A DNA stretch of 55,819 nucleotides from Stentor coeruleus (Eukaryota; Ciliophora; Heterotrichea; Heterotrichida; Stentoridae), in NCBI GenBank assembly GCA_001970955.1, contig MPUH01000418.1, positions 1 through 55,819 on the forward strand. Direction: 5' to 3'. Below, piece after piece: positions 30,535 through 40,933 of this stretch (its first letter is position 1; every line of letters starts with the position of its first letter). Position numbers and translations under genes: made by a program. Below the pieces are notes generated by a model. The model made no database searches, had not been told where the DNA came from, and saw only the letters and a list, made by a program, of their open reading frames with translations.

Positions 30535-33222
30535 ATGGAAGGACCAAACCTTGAATTAAACCCTTCAGCGATTTCCGGAGACCCTACACAAAGAATAGTC
30601 TCTCCTGAACGATATCTGCCACTAATAAAAAAGAAATACTCACTTTCCCAAAAACGTTTAAAAAAACAAGCAATTACTCCATCCAGCCGTCCTGAAAAAA
30701 AATCCCCAACAATTAAAATTCCAGTGTTCGAATCCCCAAAAGTTGTCCCCATGGCAAAATATCACTCTCCTTCTCCAAACCCCCAGGATCGTTTAGATTT
30801 CTTCGAATCTTTTAAAAACCTTTCAAAATACACTCAACGAAACAAGTATCAGAAACTCCAAAATTCCCCAAAACTCGCATATCTTGAAGATTTAGAAAAA
30901 AACAATTTGAATCCAAAACCTTTTGGTATGATTAATAATGGTCTTGAAAATGTTATAGATTTACATTTTTTAAGTATTGGTGATTCATATGCTCATGCAT
31001 TTTCTGAAGGGTTAAAACATTTTAAATCACTTGAAAGGTTGAATTTAAAGTCAAACAGATTATCAGAAAAAGGATTTTATATGATATTATCTAATTTAGA
31101 AAATCATCCAGTGAGATATTTGTCTTTGAATGATAATATTTTAGGAGAGAGGAGTTTTGATTGTATATTATCGATATTAAAAAGTTCAAAACCATATTTA
31201 AAACATTTGAATTTGGAAAATACAAGAATTCCTGCTGGGGGTGTTGTTGCCCTAGCAGGTGTTTTGTGTTCAAATCAAAGCTTAACTTTTTTAAGTTTGG
31301 CGAAAAATAATTTGAATGCTGGGCCTTGTAAAGCATTGAAAGAAATGCTTCAGAATAATAATACTCTTAAAAAATTAGACCTTCATTGGAACTGCATTCG
31401 TAGCGAAGGAGCAGTTCTTATTTTTGAAGGACTTACTGAAAATAAATCCTTAAAAGCACTCGACCTTTCATGGAATTCAATTGGATGCAGCAAAGATCTT
31501 AGTTTTATGAACCGAATATCAGAAAACCTATCAAAACAAACATATTTAGAACATTTAGATTTATCACATAGTTATATAAGCCTTTCAGAGTGTGAAATAC
31601 TTCAAAAAGGATTAGAAAACAATCATACTTTATTAGGCTTTCATATTGCAGGAAATCCATGCTTTGTTGATTCGAAAGGATTTTTGGTTATTGACCCTGA
31701 TAGAAAACCTGAAGAAGGGCATTTTTTTAAAAGAATTATTGGCCCACAACAACATATGAAAACTTCTAAAACAAATTGCTGGATATGTGAAGGATGGAAA
31801 GAAGTTACTTTTATATGGAAAATGAAATTCGCAAATGGGGATCCTGCATTTTTACATTTAGAATGCGATAATTACCAACCTGAGTTGATGATTTGTGAAA
31901 ATGATACTTTTAAACTTACACGTGCGGTTCCTCAAGGACAGATAAAATTCTTTTTCAGTCATTTTTCTGAAGCAACAGTTTCTCAAGACTATAATACAGA
32001 AACTTTAAAATTCCCATATGAACTCGAAGCGAATTATTGGGAAGGGTTTGTAGTTCCTTTAAAAATGGTAATTTTTAATACCCTTAACAGTGAAAAAGAT
32101 CCCCAATACTTTTCACAAATCTCCGAAGCAAAACCAAGAATAAAATCTATGGTTTATATCCCCCCAGAAGAAGACTTAGAAAGAATCCCCTGGAGTATCC
32201 CAATAAGTTTATTTAAAGACTACAGATTTATAGACCAAACCCTTCTAACAGATTGTTTTGAATTTGATTGGAACATATCCCGTCTTTCAAATCTGATAAA
32301 AATCCCTCTACAGCAATCACAAATCAAAGAATTCTTACATGAACACTACGAAAGCATCTATTATACTTATAAAACCCTTTCATCTCTTGGAGGTTCTGAA
32401 ATATTTTCCATTGGCTCAAATGTCTTAACAGATTTTCTAAATGAATGTAAACTAATAGATGATCTTTTTGGACCAAGTGATATTGGGGTAAACTGGAATG
32501 CATGTATAACTCCTAAAGAAAAAGGACAAATTTATAATCCAGGTAATGGCCTTGTCCGTTATGAGTTCTTAGAAATCCTTGTAAGAATTGCTTATGATAG
32601 ATATGTTAGGAATAAAATCTGTGGGAATATTCTTGATGCTACAAGGAAAATGTTTCTTGATTATCTTATACCTATAATGAAAAATTATGATACAAGTATT
32701 TGGAGAAATGGAGAATATCTTTGTGAAGATGTCGATCTTGTGTTTAAAGCATATAAAATAATATTAGATCAGGTATATAAAAAATACTCTGGAAAAAAAA
32801 CTTTACCAGGACAGAAAGTTTTTATGTGTATGGAAGAATTTAGAGATTTTTGTAGAGATGCGAAATTGGAGAATGAAAGGTGCACAGCAAGGGAAATTGA
32901 TTTAGCTTTTTCTTTAGCTATGATGTGTCAGGCTGATGAATTGTATAAGAAAAGGCATATTGAGATGAGTTATGTTGAGTTTCTTGAAGCTTTTGCTAGA
33001 GTATGTGCAGCATCAGGTAATGTTAGGAGGTATCCAAAGAATGAAAAAGATCAGATTAAAGAGTTTTATGTGAATGCAAGTGTTAGTAAAGTTCATCAGA
33101 TTATTGAAGATGCGATGCCGAATTTACTTATGTTGTGTCCACAGTCGCTGAGGGAAATGTTTGTATTTCCGACAGCTGAAACTTATAAGAAGATGATGTA
33201 TAGAAAAAGTACGAAGAGTTAG
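30535..33222 (+). CDS. Leucine-rich-repeat protein, 895 aa
   Basis: A disordered, basic and proline-rich N-terminus (about 110 residues) precedes eight or so ribonuclease-inhibitor-type LRRs (about residues 135-375), with repeats such as SLERLNLKSNRLSEKG, TLKKLDLHWNCIRSEG and SLKALDLSWNSIG. A domain beginning CWICEGWKEVTF follows (about 410-500), a pattern I associate with LRR proteins of ciliates and algae. The C-terminal 300 residues are helical and carry MSYVEFLEAFARVC, an EF-hand-like helix pair without a clear calcium loop. No kinase or NACHT domain is present. A scaffold in cilia or cortex is a guess. It shares the 32-bp divergent promoter with WDR7; the stop is TAG. Confidence 0.88.
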   Translation: MEGPNLELNPSAISGDPTQRIVSPERYLPLIKKKYSLSQKRLKKQAITPSSRPEKKSPTIKIPVFESPKVVPMAKYHSPSPNPQDRLDFFESFKNLSKYTQRNKYQKLQNSPKLAYLEDLEKNNLNPKPFGMINNGLENVIDLHFLSIGDSYAHAFSEGLKHFKSLERLNLKSNRLSEKGFYMILSNLENHPVRYLSLNDNILGERSFDCILSILKSSKPYLKHLNLENTRIPAGGVVALAGVLCSNQSLTFLSLAKNNLNAGPCKALKEMLQNNNTLKKLDLHWNCIRSEGAVLIFEGLTENKSLKALDLSWNSIGCSKDLSFMNRISENLSKQTYLEHLDLSHSYISLSECEILQKGLENNHTLLGFHIAGNPCFVDSKGFLVIDPDRKPEEGHFFKRIIGPQQHMKTSKTNCWICEGWKEVTFIWKMKFANGDPAFLHLECDNYQPELMICENDTFKLTRAVPQGQIKFFFSHFSEATVSQDYNTETLKFPYELEANYWEGFVVPLKMVIFNTLNSEKDPQYFSQISEAKPRIKSMVYIPPEEDLERIPWSIPISLFKDYRFIDQTLLTDCFEFDWNISRLSNLIKIPLQQSQIKEFLHEHYESIYYTYKTLSSLGGSEIFSIGSNVLTDFLNECKLIDDLFGPSDIGVNWNACITPKEKGQIYNPGNGLVRYEFLEILVRIAYDRYVRNKICGNILDATRKMFLDYLIPIMKNYDTSIWRNGEYLCEDVDLVFKAYKIILDQVYKKYSGKKTLPGQKVFMCMEEFRDFCRDAKLENERCTAREIDLAFSLAMMCQADELYKKRHIEMSYVEFLEAFARVCAASGNVRRYPKNEKDQIKEFYVNASVSKVHQIIEDAMPNLLMLCPQSLREMFVFPTAETYKKMMYRKSTKS

Positions 33223-33452
33223 AGAAGATGTTAGTATTATTATAAGGGTATAATTACTATGATGCTTATAAAATAATTAGCTTTAAAATTATATGAAAAG
33301 TAGAATACTATAGATAAATAGTCATTCAAAAAAAAATATATAAAAGATTTCACCACTATAAAAACGCATCTAAATCCTTATTAATCAAAATTAAACCGAA
33401 AATATTATAAAAACCTTAAATCTGCAGTTATACTAATCCTATACAAAAATCA

Positions 33453-34298
33453 ATGGATTTTCAAACATTTCTTATTCTCCTTTTATTACTGCCAATCCTC
33501 AACATATGCTACAAATACTATAAAAATCGTTCTCACAAAGGAACTCTGACCTCAAAAGACGGAACAGTCTACAAAGGGGAGATAAAAAACCAACAAAAAA
33601 ACGGTACCGGCATACTCTTCCACCATAACTATAAAACTTACTCAGGATTCTGGGAAAACAACATGAAACAAGGTTATGGGACTGAGTTTTTTACAGATGG
33701 AACCTGGTATGATGGAATTTTTCTCAACAATCAAAAAGAAGGTTATGGGATTTTATATGGAACAAATTCAAATATTCTATATGAAGGGCAATGGAAAAAT
33801 AATGAAAAACATGGACAAGGGACTTATAAATGGACAAATGGGAACAAATATGTAGGAAATTGGGTTGAAGGTAAACGTAATGGTAATGGGATTATGTGGA
33901 ATGCAGATGGAGTTAAAATCTATGATGGAAACTGGGAAAATGATGAAAAACATGGTAATGGGACAAGGTTTTATAGTAATGGGAATTTTTATGTTGGGGA
34001 TTGGTTTAAAGGGAAAAGAGATGGCCAAGGGACGATGTATACTGAAAAAGGAGATATTATTTATGTTGGAAGTTGGAAAAATGATATGAAAAATGGTCAT
34101 GGGATTAAGATGATGGGGAATGGGTATTTATATGAAGGTAGTTGGGTTGATGATGAACAAGATGGATTTGGGGCATTGAGAAATAGTAATGGAGAAAATG
34201 TGTATTTGGGAAAATGGATAAAAGGTGTGAAAGAAGTAAAGTCGAAGGGAAGTGAGAGAGCTGTTTATGAAGCCAGATTTATTAAAGATAAAAACTAA
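33453..34298 (+). CDS. MORN-repeat membrane-anchored protein, 281 aa
   Basis: Residues 1-23 form a hydrophobic segment after a short acidic start (FLILLLLLPILNICYKYY), a signal anchor that would fix the protein to a membrane. Then come about nine MORN repeats of the form YxGxWxxxxxxGxGxxxxxxG, for example YVGNWVEGKRNGNGIM and YVGDWFKGKRDGQGTM. MORN arrays bind lipids or act as rigid spacers at membrane-cytoskeleton junctions. No kinase or SET domain is attached. The gene sits between the LRR gene and an unknown gene on the same strand; it ends in TAA, after a cluster of basic residues. Confidence 0.9.
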   Translation: MDFQTFLILLLLLPILNICYKYYKNRSHKGTLTSKDGTVYKGEIKNQQKNGTGILFHHNYKTYSGFWENNMKQGYGTEFFTDGTWYDGIFLNNQKEGYGILYGTNSNILYEGQWKNNEKHGQGTYKWTNGNKYVGNWVEGKRNGNGIMWNADGVKIYDGNWENDEKHGNGTRFYSNGNFYVGDWFKGKRDGQGTMYTEKGDIIYVGSWKNDMKNGHGIKMMGNGYLYEGSWVDDEQDGFGALRNSNGENVYLGKWIKGVKEVKSKGSERAVYEARFIKDKN

Positions 34299-34546
34299 TG
34301 GATGTGTATGTAAATCTAATAAAATTTAATTACAATAACTTTAAACTTATCCATAAATCCATAATTATAAAATATCATCATCATCTAAAAATCATAAAAT
34401 CATCAAACCTCCTCAAGACATTCTATATCTTAAAAAATAATTATCTTACCCAAATACCTCAAATCAAAATACACTCCATTTTTTTAATACTAAATTCTCT
34501 TAATAAAATCTTTAATTTTTCTTTTATATACACATTACAAATATAA

Positions 34547-35563
34547 ATGCTAGAAGAGCCAATAGATTACAATAAAGGGTAATATCAACTTAGTACCGAA
34601 GAAGTAAGTGAAAGCAATGTAGAAGATTTAATGAAAAGATATGATTTCAACTTCCAAGTATCTCGAGGGATGTTTACTTCAAACGATCCCGATTTAACTC
34701 CTTGGAAAATTCCAAAAGCTACACCAGCCGATCCAAACCCTCAAGTTTACAATCGATTATTCCAAGATTTTACCCGTCGTCAGGAAGCTAAAAAGCGTAT
34801 TGTTTCCATTCTAGAAATGAAAGAACTTCATGAAAGACAATCATCTCTAACATCTCGTGACGTTAACAAGAGAAAATCCCAAAGAAGTCTTAGTAAATTA
34901 GACACTAACAAAACAGTCCAACGCTTGCATGCATACTGGGAACTCAAATGGCATAACATTGAAAGAAGAAAAAAAGAACTTCAAGATTTTCAGGAACGAG
35001 AATTCAAAGGGCTTAACAAAAACGTAAAATTCGCTAAAACCGACCCAGAAGCTTTTAAAAGACTCACTTCGCCTAAACAGAAAAAAACACTTGAAACTAA
35101 ACCAGAACCTCCAAATAAGAAATTTTCTATAAGAGAAGCTATTGAATCAGGTAAAAGACTTATGAATTCTAAAAGAGTCCGCACACCTTCACCTAATAAA
35201 ATGATGGATAGTAAAAGTTATCAAGCTGAAGATTTTATTAAATATATTAGCAAAATGTCATCACCTAGTAAAGGAAATTCACCTATAAAAACTGAAGTTA
35301 AAAGCAGATTAGAATTTCAGAGAAAAGAATCTAGGGGAAGATTAGAAATACAGAGAAAAGGAACTTCACCTAGTAAAACTTCTAGACCTGGAGAAGGGAG
35401 GAAGAATATTGATGAAATTTTTAATCGATGCAAAAAAAAAGCTCAGGGCATGAATTTTAAAGAAAAGATTGGAAATTGTGGAGAAGCTGGCAATGAAGAG
35501 AATGGGTCTGCTAGTACTGAGAGGGAACTTCCAGTGAGGATTAAATTAATTAAGAATGTTTAA
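34547..35563 (+). CDS. Unknown basic protein, 333 aa, two exons
   Basis: A short first exon (34547-34578) is joined to 34594-35563 across the 15-nt intron gtaatatcaacttag, giving 1002 nt with ATG and TAA. The product is hydrophilic, with a proline-containing N-terminal region (DPDLTPWKIPKATPADPNP), a helical middle around YWELKWHNIERRKKELQDF, and a basic disordered C-terminus with SP repeats (SPSKGNSP, TSPSKTSRPG) that look like proline-directed phosphorylation sites. This profile is common in ciliate microtubule-associated proteins, but no family is recognised. Confidence 0.82.
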
Positions 35564-35977
35564 TGAAGTTGACTGGGTTGTAAGGTGAGGATGGAGGGGT
35601 TTTTATAGTCTTTTTTTTATAGGATAAATAATTTTAAGTTGGTTTGATTGTGTTGGAGGAAGGCTGGAAGTTATTGATTTTAGGTTATTCATTTGATTTA
35701 GGATTATGTATTGAGATTATTGTTGATATTAAGACATTTTGATAAAATATTTATTACACATTTTAACACCCAAAACCATATCCTTATTCTAAAAATCACA
35801 AACTACTTAAATTTCTACCTTTGTTTTTAATCTATTATATTTTTTTTCTATACCTTTTTATATTATTTCTCCTCATCTCTCAAATAATTCTTTTCCATCA
35901 AACCATTTTAATCTTAACCCTAACTTACTCGCTATCAACATTTGATTGTCCTTTAAAGCTTCAAATTATGTTTTATA
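35564..35977. other. Spacer between convergent genes (414 bp)
   Basis: G/T-rich on the + strand to about 35740, then C/T- and A/C-rich. The 103-codon frame 35821-36132 is hydrophobic C/T-rich sequence that overlaps the minus-strand gene and is not supported. Confidence 0.55.
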
Positions 35978-36379
35978 TTATTCGGCAAACACTGGTGAAT
36001 TTCTCACAATCCCCAAGTCACTATTTTCTGAATCAGGCGATCTGTTCATTTTCTCGAACTTGTCATGAATCCAAACAGGGCTATTTTTATGTTTCCTTTT
36101 CGAATAACTTTCAATACCCTTCATTGTTTTAGACACCCACTCCTCTGCTATTTTCATATCCTCGTCAGGTTTTTCTTTTTCTTTTTCCTTTACTTCAGTC
36201 TTCGCTGGAGGTGGAGCAGGTTTAGAAAGTATATATTTTGTAGTCGAGTCTTGCAGCCTTCCTCTTTCAACATCTTTCCAACTACGCAAACCACTTTCAT
36301 GACGTACTCCACGGCCTTTGATTTTTTTTTGAGCATCAGGACTTCTATCTCTTGACCTTTTTCGCCGCCTTTTGTCCAT
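35978..36379 (-). CDS. Small basic RS-like protein, 133 aa
   Basis: The likely start is the ATG at 36379, giving MDKRRRKRSRDRSPD; an extension to an upstream ATG adds only hydrophobic residues and is less likely. The Arg/Lys/Ser/Asp-rich N-terminus resembles RS-type nuclear or splicing proteins. A GLRSWKDVERGRLQDST segment follows, then a Pro-rich linker, a KE-rich helix and a mixed charged tail. No RRM or zinc finger is present. A nuclear role is inferred from the basic RS character only. The stop is TAA. It is convergent with the preceding unknown gene. Confidence 0.7.
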   Translation of the reverse strand: MDKRRRKRSRDRSPDAQKKIKGRGVRHESGLRSWKDVERGRLQDSTTKYILSKPAPPPAKTEVKEKEKEKPDEDMKIAEEWVSKTMKGIESYSKRKHKNSPVWIHDKFEKMNRSPDSENSDLGIVRNSPVFAE

Positions 36380-36681
36380 TATATAATATATTATTGGATG
36401 ATATATCAAGAAGGCTGTTTATTAAATTAGATATAAATTATTTATGAGAAATAGATTCTTATAGTCTAATTTAAGATAATATTTTATCATTACTTTAGAG
36501 TTTTGTATACTTATTTAGTGTAAATTAGATATAAATTGAGTTTAAAAATTGTAAGATAGCATATTTTTGGCTAAGATATATACTAATAGTAATATTTAAA
36601 ATTCTAACAGCCAAATTCTAATTACTATAAGAAACCCGTTCAATATTAAAATATCACAATTGCTATAAAAAGTGTATAAAA
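36380..36681. other. Divergent spacer (302 bp)
   Basis: AT-rich sequence between the RS-like gene (-) and the kaptin gene (+), with no ORF or RNA recognised. Confidence 0.5.
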
Positions 36682-37827
36682 ATGATGTCAAACCTTCCAA
36701 GACTATGCAACTACAACGAACTACCACAATATACGAACATCTATTCTCTTGGTTATTTTGAAAGTCCAACAAAAAGAGGTTGCATAATCAGTACCTCAAA
36801 GCACTTATACCGTTTGATTTCAAGAAAGAATGGTGAAGTTAAATTGATTGTCGTAAAACTTTCTAAACTTCATGATAAATTTCATAAAGGCGAAATTGAA
36901 ATACAAGGTGTTAGCGTTTTATATTACAAAGACTTTTTTTACTTAACTTTTATCTGCAGGAGTCGAAAAGAAGGCGAGTATATTTTTAGCATTTTTGTGA
37001 TAAGATATAGAAACGAAGATCCATATTCAATAGACCATTTGAAATTTCTAGATATAAACTATACTCCATATAAAATCTTCCTTGTAATACCCAATTAGCG
37101 TATTTTAGAAGATGATTTTATTCTTTTTGTATCAGGAGAAGATCAAATCCATAGTAAAAAATAATTAGTGTATATCCCTGATTCCTTAGAACCCATCCTT
37201 ACAGCCAAAATTGCCTCAAAAGACTTTCTTTTTCATTCATCCCCAGTGATATCAACATCATCATTATGGCATATAAAATATTTCTTAGTAGCTTTAGGCT
37301 GCCAAAATGGTCAAATATCTTTACTAAAATACAAAATTGAGCCTTTTGTATTCAAAAATCTTCATAAAATTTGCTTTGATGGACCAATATCAGCCCTTTT
37401 GCTTTTTGAGACTGAAAGCGAAATTGCTGATTTGTTAGTTGTATGTGCAGTTGGATATTGTGTGCTTTTTAGGGATGTTTCTCAGGATAACATTGAGAAA
37501 AAAATCATTATTAGGCCACCTTGTTCTGATGCTCTAACATGTGCTACAGCTGTTGATGTAGATTTTGATGGACAAAAAGAGATTATTGTTGGGAGTTTTT
37601 CTAAGGAAATTTTTTGTTTTAAAATTTTGGAGAATACTGCTATTTTGCTGTGGAGGATGGAGTTTTTACATCCGATTATGGGAATTTGTGAAATTGATAT
37701 AAACAAAGATGGGGTTAATGAAATTGTAGTACTCAGTATGTTTGGGGTTTCAATACTAGTACTTAATCATGAACTTGCATGTCAAAAACTTAGAGCTGTT
37801 AAAAATTATTTAGAAAATTCAGCTTAG
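36682..37827 (+). CDS. KPTN: Kaptin-like protein (KICSTOR subunit), 371 aa, three exons
   Basis: Exons 36682-37083, 37099-37153 and 37169-37827 are joined across two 15-nt introns (gtaatacccaattag, gtaaaaaataattag). The middle exon is only 55 nt. Splicing gives 1116 nt with TAG. The last third has FG-GAP-like blades: DVDFDGQKEIIVGSF, then WRMEFLHPIMGICEIDINKD and GVNEIVVLSMFGVSIL, which match the C-terminal half of kaptin. In animals kaptin is part of KICSTOR, which anchors GATOR1 to lysosomes to restrain TORC1, and was first described as actin-associated. The length (371) is a little below the animal protein. MetMet at the start leaves a one-residue uncertainty. Confidence 0.8.
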
Positions 37828-38271
37828 GGTTTATAGAGATTATTTATAATTCTAAGTATAGTTTTATTAGTTTAAGCAATAGTTTACAGTGAATATTTTA
37901 TATGGGATGTTGCAAATATAAAATGATTTTTATATTTATCATTTATAGTAATTTATGTAACACCTTGATTTTTATAATATTTTATATTGTTTAAAATTAT
38001 ACATCAGATATAATAAATTCATAATATGAAAATCTTAATTTTCTGTCAAAAATAACTTTTATTTTAATCTTCAAGATTTCTATTTAAAGTATTTATAATC
38101 AATCTAAAAATATTTTTTTAATATATTATCATTTCGTCTATATTAAAAAAAAAACTCATACCGATAACTCTTATAAAGTCCATCCAAAAAAAACACCAAA
38201 TTGTAACTAAAATTAACCTAAACATAAATTTTAAAACTATTAAAAAAATAACCTTTAAACTATTCAAAATA
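37828..38271. other. Spacer between convergent genes (444 bp)
   Basis: AT-rich. No convincing ORF; minus-strand frames here overlap the next gene in another frame. Confidence 0.5.
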
Positions 38272-38835
38272 TTACTCTTTATCATCACTTTCTGAATCTT
38301 GATCATCATTATTTTCTTGATTTTCTGAGTCATCAACATTAATCTCTTCACCTTCCATAATTTTATAAAAAACATCTTCATAATAAATTTTCGATGACTT
38401 TATAAAAAATAGCGTCTCTTCTGTTGGAAGATCAACAGTTCCTAATAAAGATTTTTGAGGTGCATCTATTTTTATAAATTTAAGTTCAGAAATATTGAAA
38501 GTGTAAAGTTTTTTAGGATTAAAACAAAGTTTTAGGCTGACTTGTTTTCCATCCTTATGAAGATAAAGAGCGTTTATAGTACGAGAAAAGAAAGGACTTA
38601 GCAAAATGTTTATCATTAAAAAAGGCAAACATGACAAAATAACAGTAGTAAGTGCGTTTTTAGGATTGAACTCTAATGCCCAAAAAATTTGCAAAGGTGC
38701 TGCAATTGTAGCAAGACTATTAGTTGTCATAAATGGTTCAATATTACTTTCTTTCATTACTAAGCATCGGCCATCTTTGAACTGCAGCTTGTTTGCTGGA
38801 GTATATAAAAGCCTAGAAAGGTTTCGGCTTATCAT
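38272..38835 (-). CDS. Unknown two-TM protein with acidic tail, 187 aa
   Basis: Two hydrophobic segments at about residues 39-56 (NSLATIAAPLQIFWALEF) and 61-83, joined by a short turn, are followed by a beta-rich region (LYLHKDGKQVSLKLCFN) and a very acidic C-terminus rich in Asp, Glu, Asn and Ser. A basic N-terminus (MISRNLSRLLYTP) could be a mitochondrial presequence. The helical hairpin followed by a beta domain recalls TMEM70/TMEM186/TMEM223-type mitochondrial inner-membrane proteins, but the similarity is only in layout. The stop is TAA; it is followed closely by the minus-strand coiled-coil gene upstream (70 bp). Confidence 0.75.
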   Translation of the reverse strand: MISRNLSRLLYTPANKLQFKDGRCLVMKESNIEPFMTTNSLATIAAPLQIFWALEFNPKNALTTVILSCLPFLMINILLSPFFSRTINALYLHKDGKQVSLKLCFNPKKLYTFNISELKFIKIDAPQKSLLGTVDLPTEETLFFIKSSKIYYEDVFYKIMEGEEINVDDSENQENNDDQDSESDDKE

Positions 38836-38905
38836 TTTTTACTATATTTACTTTCATAACAAGCAATAAACTAAGATTATTCATAGTAAAGCCTATAGGA
38901 AAAAA

Positions 38906-40807
38906 CTAATTTCGTCTCCCAAACCAGCTTTTTTTCTTTGTGTGCATTGATTTTTCTTTAGCTACCGACATCATATTTTCATATTCTTCCCTTAAACGTA
39001 TCAACTCAGACTTGGCTTGTGCTGTCACTGTTTGTGACTCAAGTAAATCCCTAGTTAATCCATTATTAAGTTCACCCCAGTTTTCTTTAGAAAGCATTAG
39101 TTCTGTTTCAAGTCTTGAAATTTCTGCTTTGAGAAGTTCTTTTTCTGATTCTAAGACTAGGATTTTCCCTTTGTCTAATTTAGAATCCTCACTTGATCTT
39201 AGATTGTCAAGTTCCCATTTAGCTAATTCTAGCTCTTGGCTTAGATTTTGGGAGTGTCTGATTGCCATTGACAATTCTTGTTGTAAATTTTTGTTTTCCA
39301 TCATGACTTCTTTTTGATTGCTCTCTAGGCTGACTTTTTCAGTCCATAAATTCCTTAGGGTTGTTTCTTTTTCTGCTAATTGGCTTATAAGCCCTTCGAT
39401 TCTTTTAGTGTCTTCAAAACCTGGAGCTTTTAGACTGATTCTTGAGTACCTGCCTTCAGGTAGTTGCTGGAATTCATCGAATAAAGACCCGCCAGGTTCT
39501 ATCATACTCACCCTACTAAAACTCATTTCCTGCAACTCATTAATCTTCATCCTCAATTCCTCCCTCTCATTTTTCAAACTTGTAATTTTCTCCACAAGTT
39601 TCTCTTTATATTTCTCATTATCCTTCATATTCAACCTTTTACTTTCCTCCAGCCTACTATCAAACTCTTGTATTTCCTTCAAAGCCTTCTGAAATTTCTC
39701 ATAAACCCCATCCTTATCTTTTTCCATCTGAACAAGTTTCCTATTAAGATCATTAATATTAATTTGTCCCATAGCTATCAATCCCATCTTTTCTTCAAGT
39801 TGGTCTTCATATGACTGTTCCATTTCTCTAAGTTTTTTCTCAAGTCTCTTACATTTTGTATTGACAATTTCTAAATCACTCTTATATTTTTCATCAATTC
39901 CTTCAGCATTAGAATACATTTCTTCTTCTAATAAATGTATAGTTTCTTCTTTACTTTGTAAACCTTTAGCGATTTCATCTTTTTCTTGCATCAATTGTTC
40001 TATACGGTTTTCTAGTTTCTCTATAGTGACGGCTAATTCTTGTCTTGAATCTTTTAATTGATTGATTTTTTTCTCTGCATTTCTAAGGTCTGCAGTACGT
40101 AATTCAAGCTCTTCTTGAAGATTTTCCATAAAAAGCTTTAGTTTACGGTTTTCATCGTCAGTTTTTTCGTTTTTTAATGCTTCGTCTTGTGATCGGGTAT
40201 GAAAAGTTTTGGCATCATCTCTTTTTTGCCTTAGTTCTAATAGTTCGTCTTCTAGTTCTTGGATTTTTTCTTTGTACTCTTCGATTTCATATTTGACTTT
40301 TTGCTTTTCAGTTATGACAAGAGACTGAAAGTAATCAACATCTTGGGCTAGGCTTTGTATGGTACTTTCTGATTTATCTAATATGAGCTTTTGTTCTATT
40401 ATGATTTTTTCTTTTTCAGTGATTTCGTTGATTGCGTAGTCTTTGAAAGCACTAAGTTCTTTGGTCATGGTTTTTGAAAGAGCTTCTTTATGTTGAACTT
40501 CTATTTCGAAAGCTTTTTGTTTGAACTCTTCGACAAGAGCTTTTTGTCTTAGTTCGGCTTGTTTGAGCTGAGACTGGAGATCAATGACTTGTTCCATGGA
40601 GTATGGTACTTTTTGTAATGAGCCTTCTAATGAGGAACATTTTTTTTGTTCGGCTTGAATCTGCGTTTTTAACTCACCGATGAGCTTTTGATAGTTTCTT
40701 TCTTGGTTTTTAAGAAATGTGTTGAGCTCATCATTTTTCTTCCGTTCCTTATTCAGTTCTTCACGCCAATCATAGTTTGACAACGACAATGATGGTTCTG
40801 TTTGCAT
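38906..40807 (-). CDS. Large coiled-coil protein, 633 aa
   Basis: Glu/Lys/Leu/Gln-rich with heptad periodicity over about residues 15-610, predicted to form a long coiled coil with a few breaks, including one around a PGGSLFDEF region. The C-terminus is short and strongly basic (HTKKKSWFGRRN), with an exposed Trp-Phe that could bind membrane or a partner. There is no signal peptide or membrane segment. A golgin-like tether or structural rod are both possible. The ATG is at 40807; the stop is TAG. Confidence 0.88.
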   Translation of the reverse strand: MQTEPSLSLSNYDWREELNKERKKNDELNTFLKNQERNYQKLIGELKTQIQAEQKKCSSLEGSLQKVPYSMEQVIDLQSQLKQAELRQKALVEEFKQKAFEIEVQHKEALSKTMTKELSAFKDYAINEITEKEKIIIEQKLILDKSESTIQSLAQDVDYFQSLVITEKQKVKYEIEEYKEKIQELEDELLELRQKRDDAKTFHTRSQDEALKNEKTDDENRKLKLFMENLQEELELRTADLRNAEKKINQLKDSRQELAVTIEKLENRIEQLMQEKDEIAKGLQSKEETIHLLEEEMYSNAEGIDEKYKSDLEIVNTKCKRLEKKLREMEQSYEDQLEEKMGLIAMGQININDLNRKLVQMEKDKDGVYEKFQKALKEIQEFDSRLEESKRLNMKDNEKYKEKLVEKITSLKNEREELRMKINELQEMSFSRVSMIEPGGSLFDEFQQLPEGRYSRISLKAPGFEDTKRIEGLISQLAEKETTLRNLWTEKVSLESNQKEVMMENKNLQQELSMAIRHSQNLSQELELAKWELDNLRSSEDSKLDKGKILVLESEKELLKAEISRLETELMLSKENWGELNNGLTRDLLESQTVTAQAKSELIRLREEYENMMSVAKEKSMHTKKKSWFGRRN

Positions 40808-40933
40808 TTTTATGTTAAAAGCAGATTTTATTATTCAAATATCACAACTTTTTATAAGCTACATCATCTAACTACAATAAATCTTTTTTATTCTTTGATA
40901 TTAATCTCAATATCAGCTTTTTTTAGTTCATTT
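40808..40933. other. Short spacer
   Basis: 126 bp between the start of the coiled-coil gene and the stop of the frameshifted gene. Nothing is recognised. Confidence 0.4.

Noticed and set aside
34298-34546. 82-codon frame just before the two-exon unknown gene
   Set aside because: Lies in A/C-rich upstream sequence; low-complexity Ile/Asn/Lys content, no ortholog-like motif.
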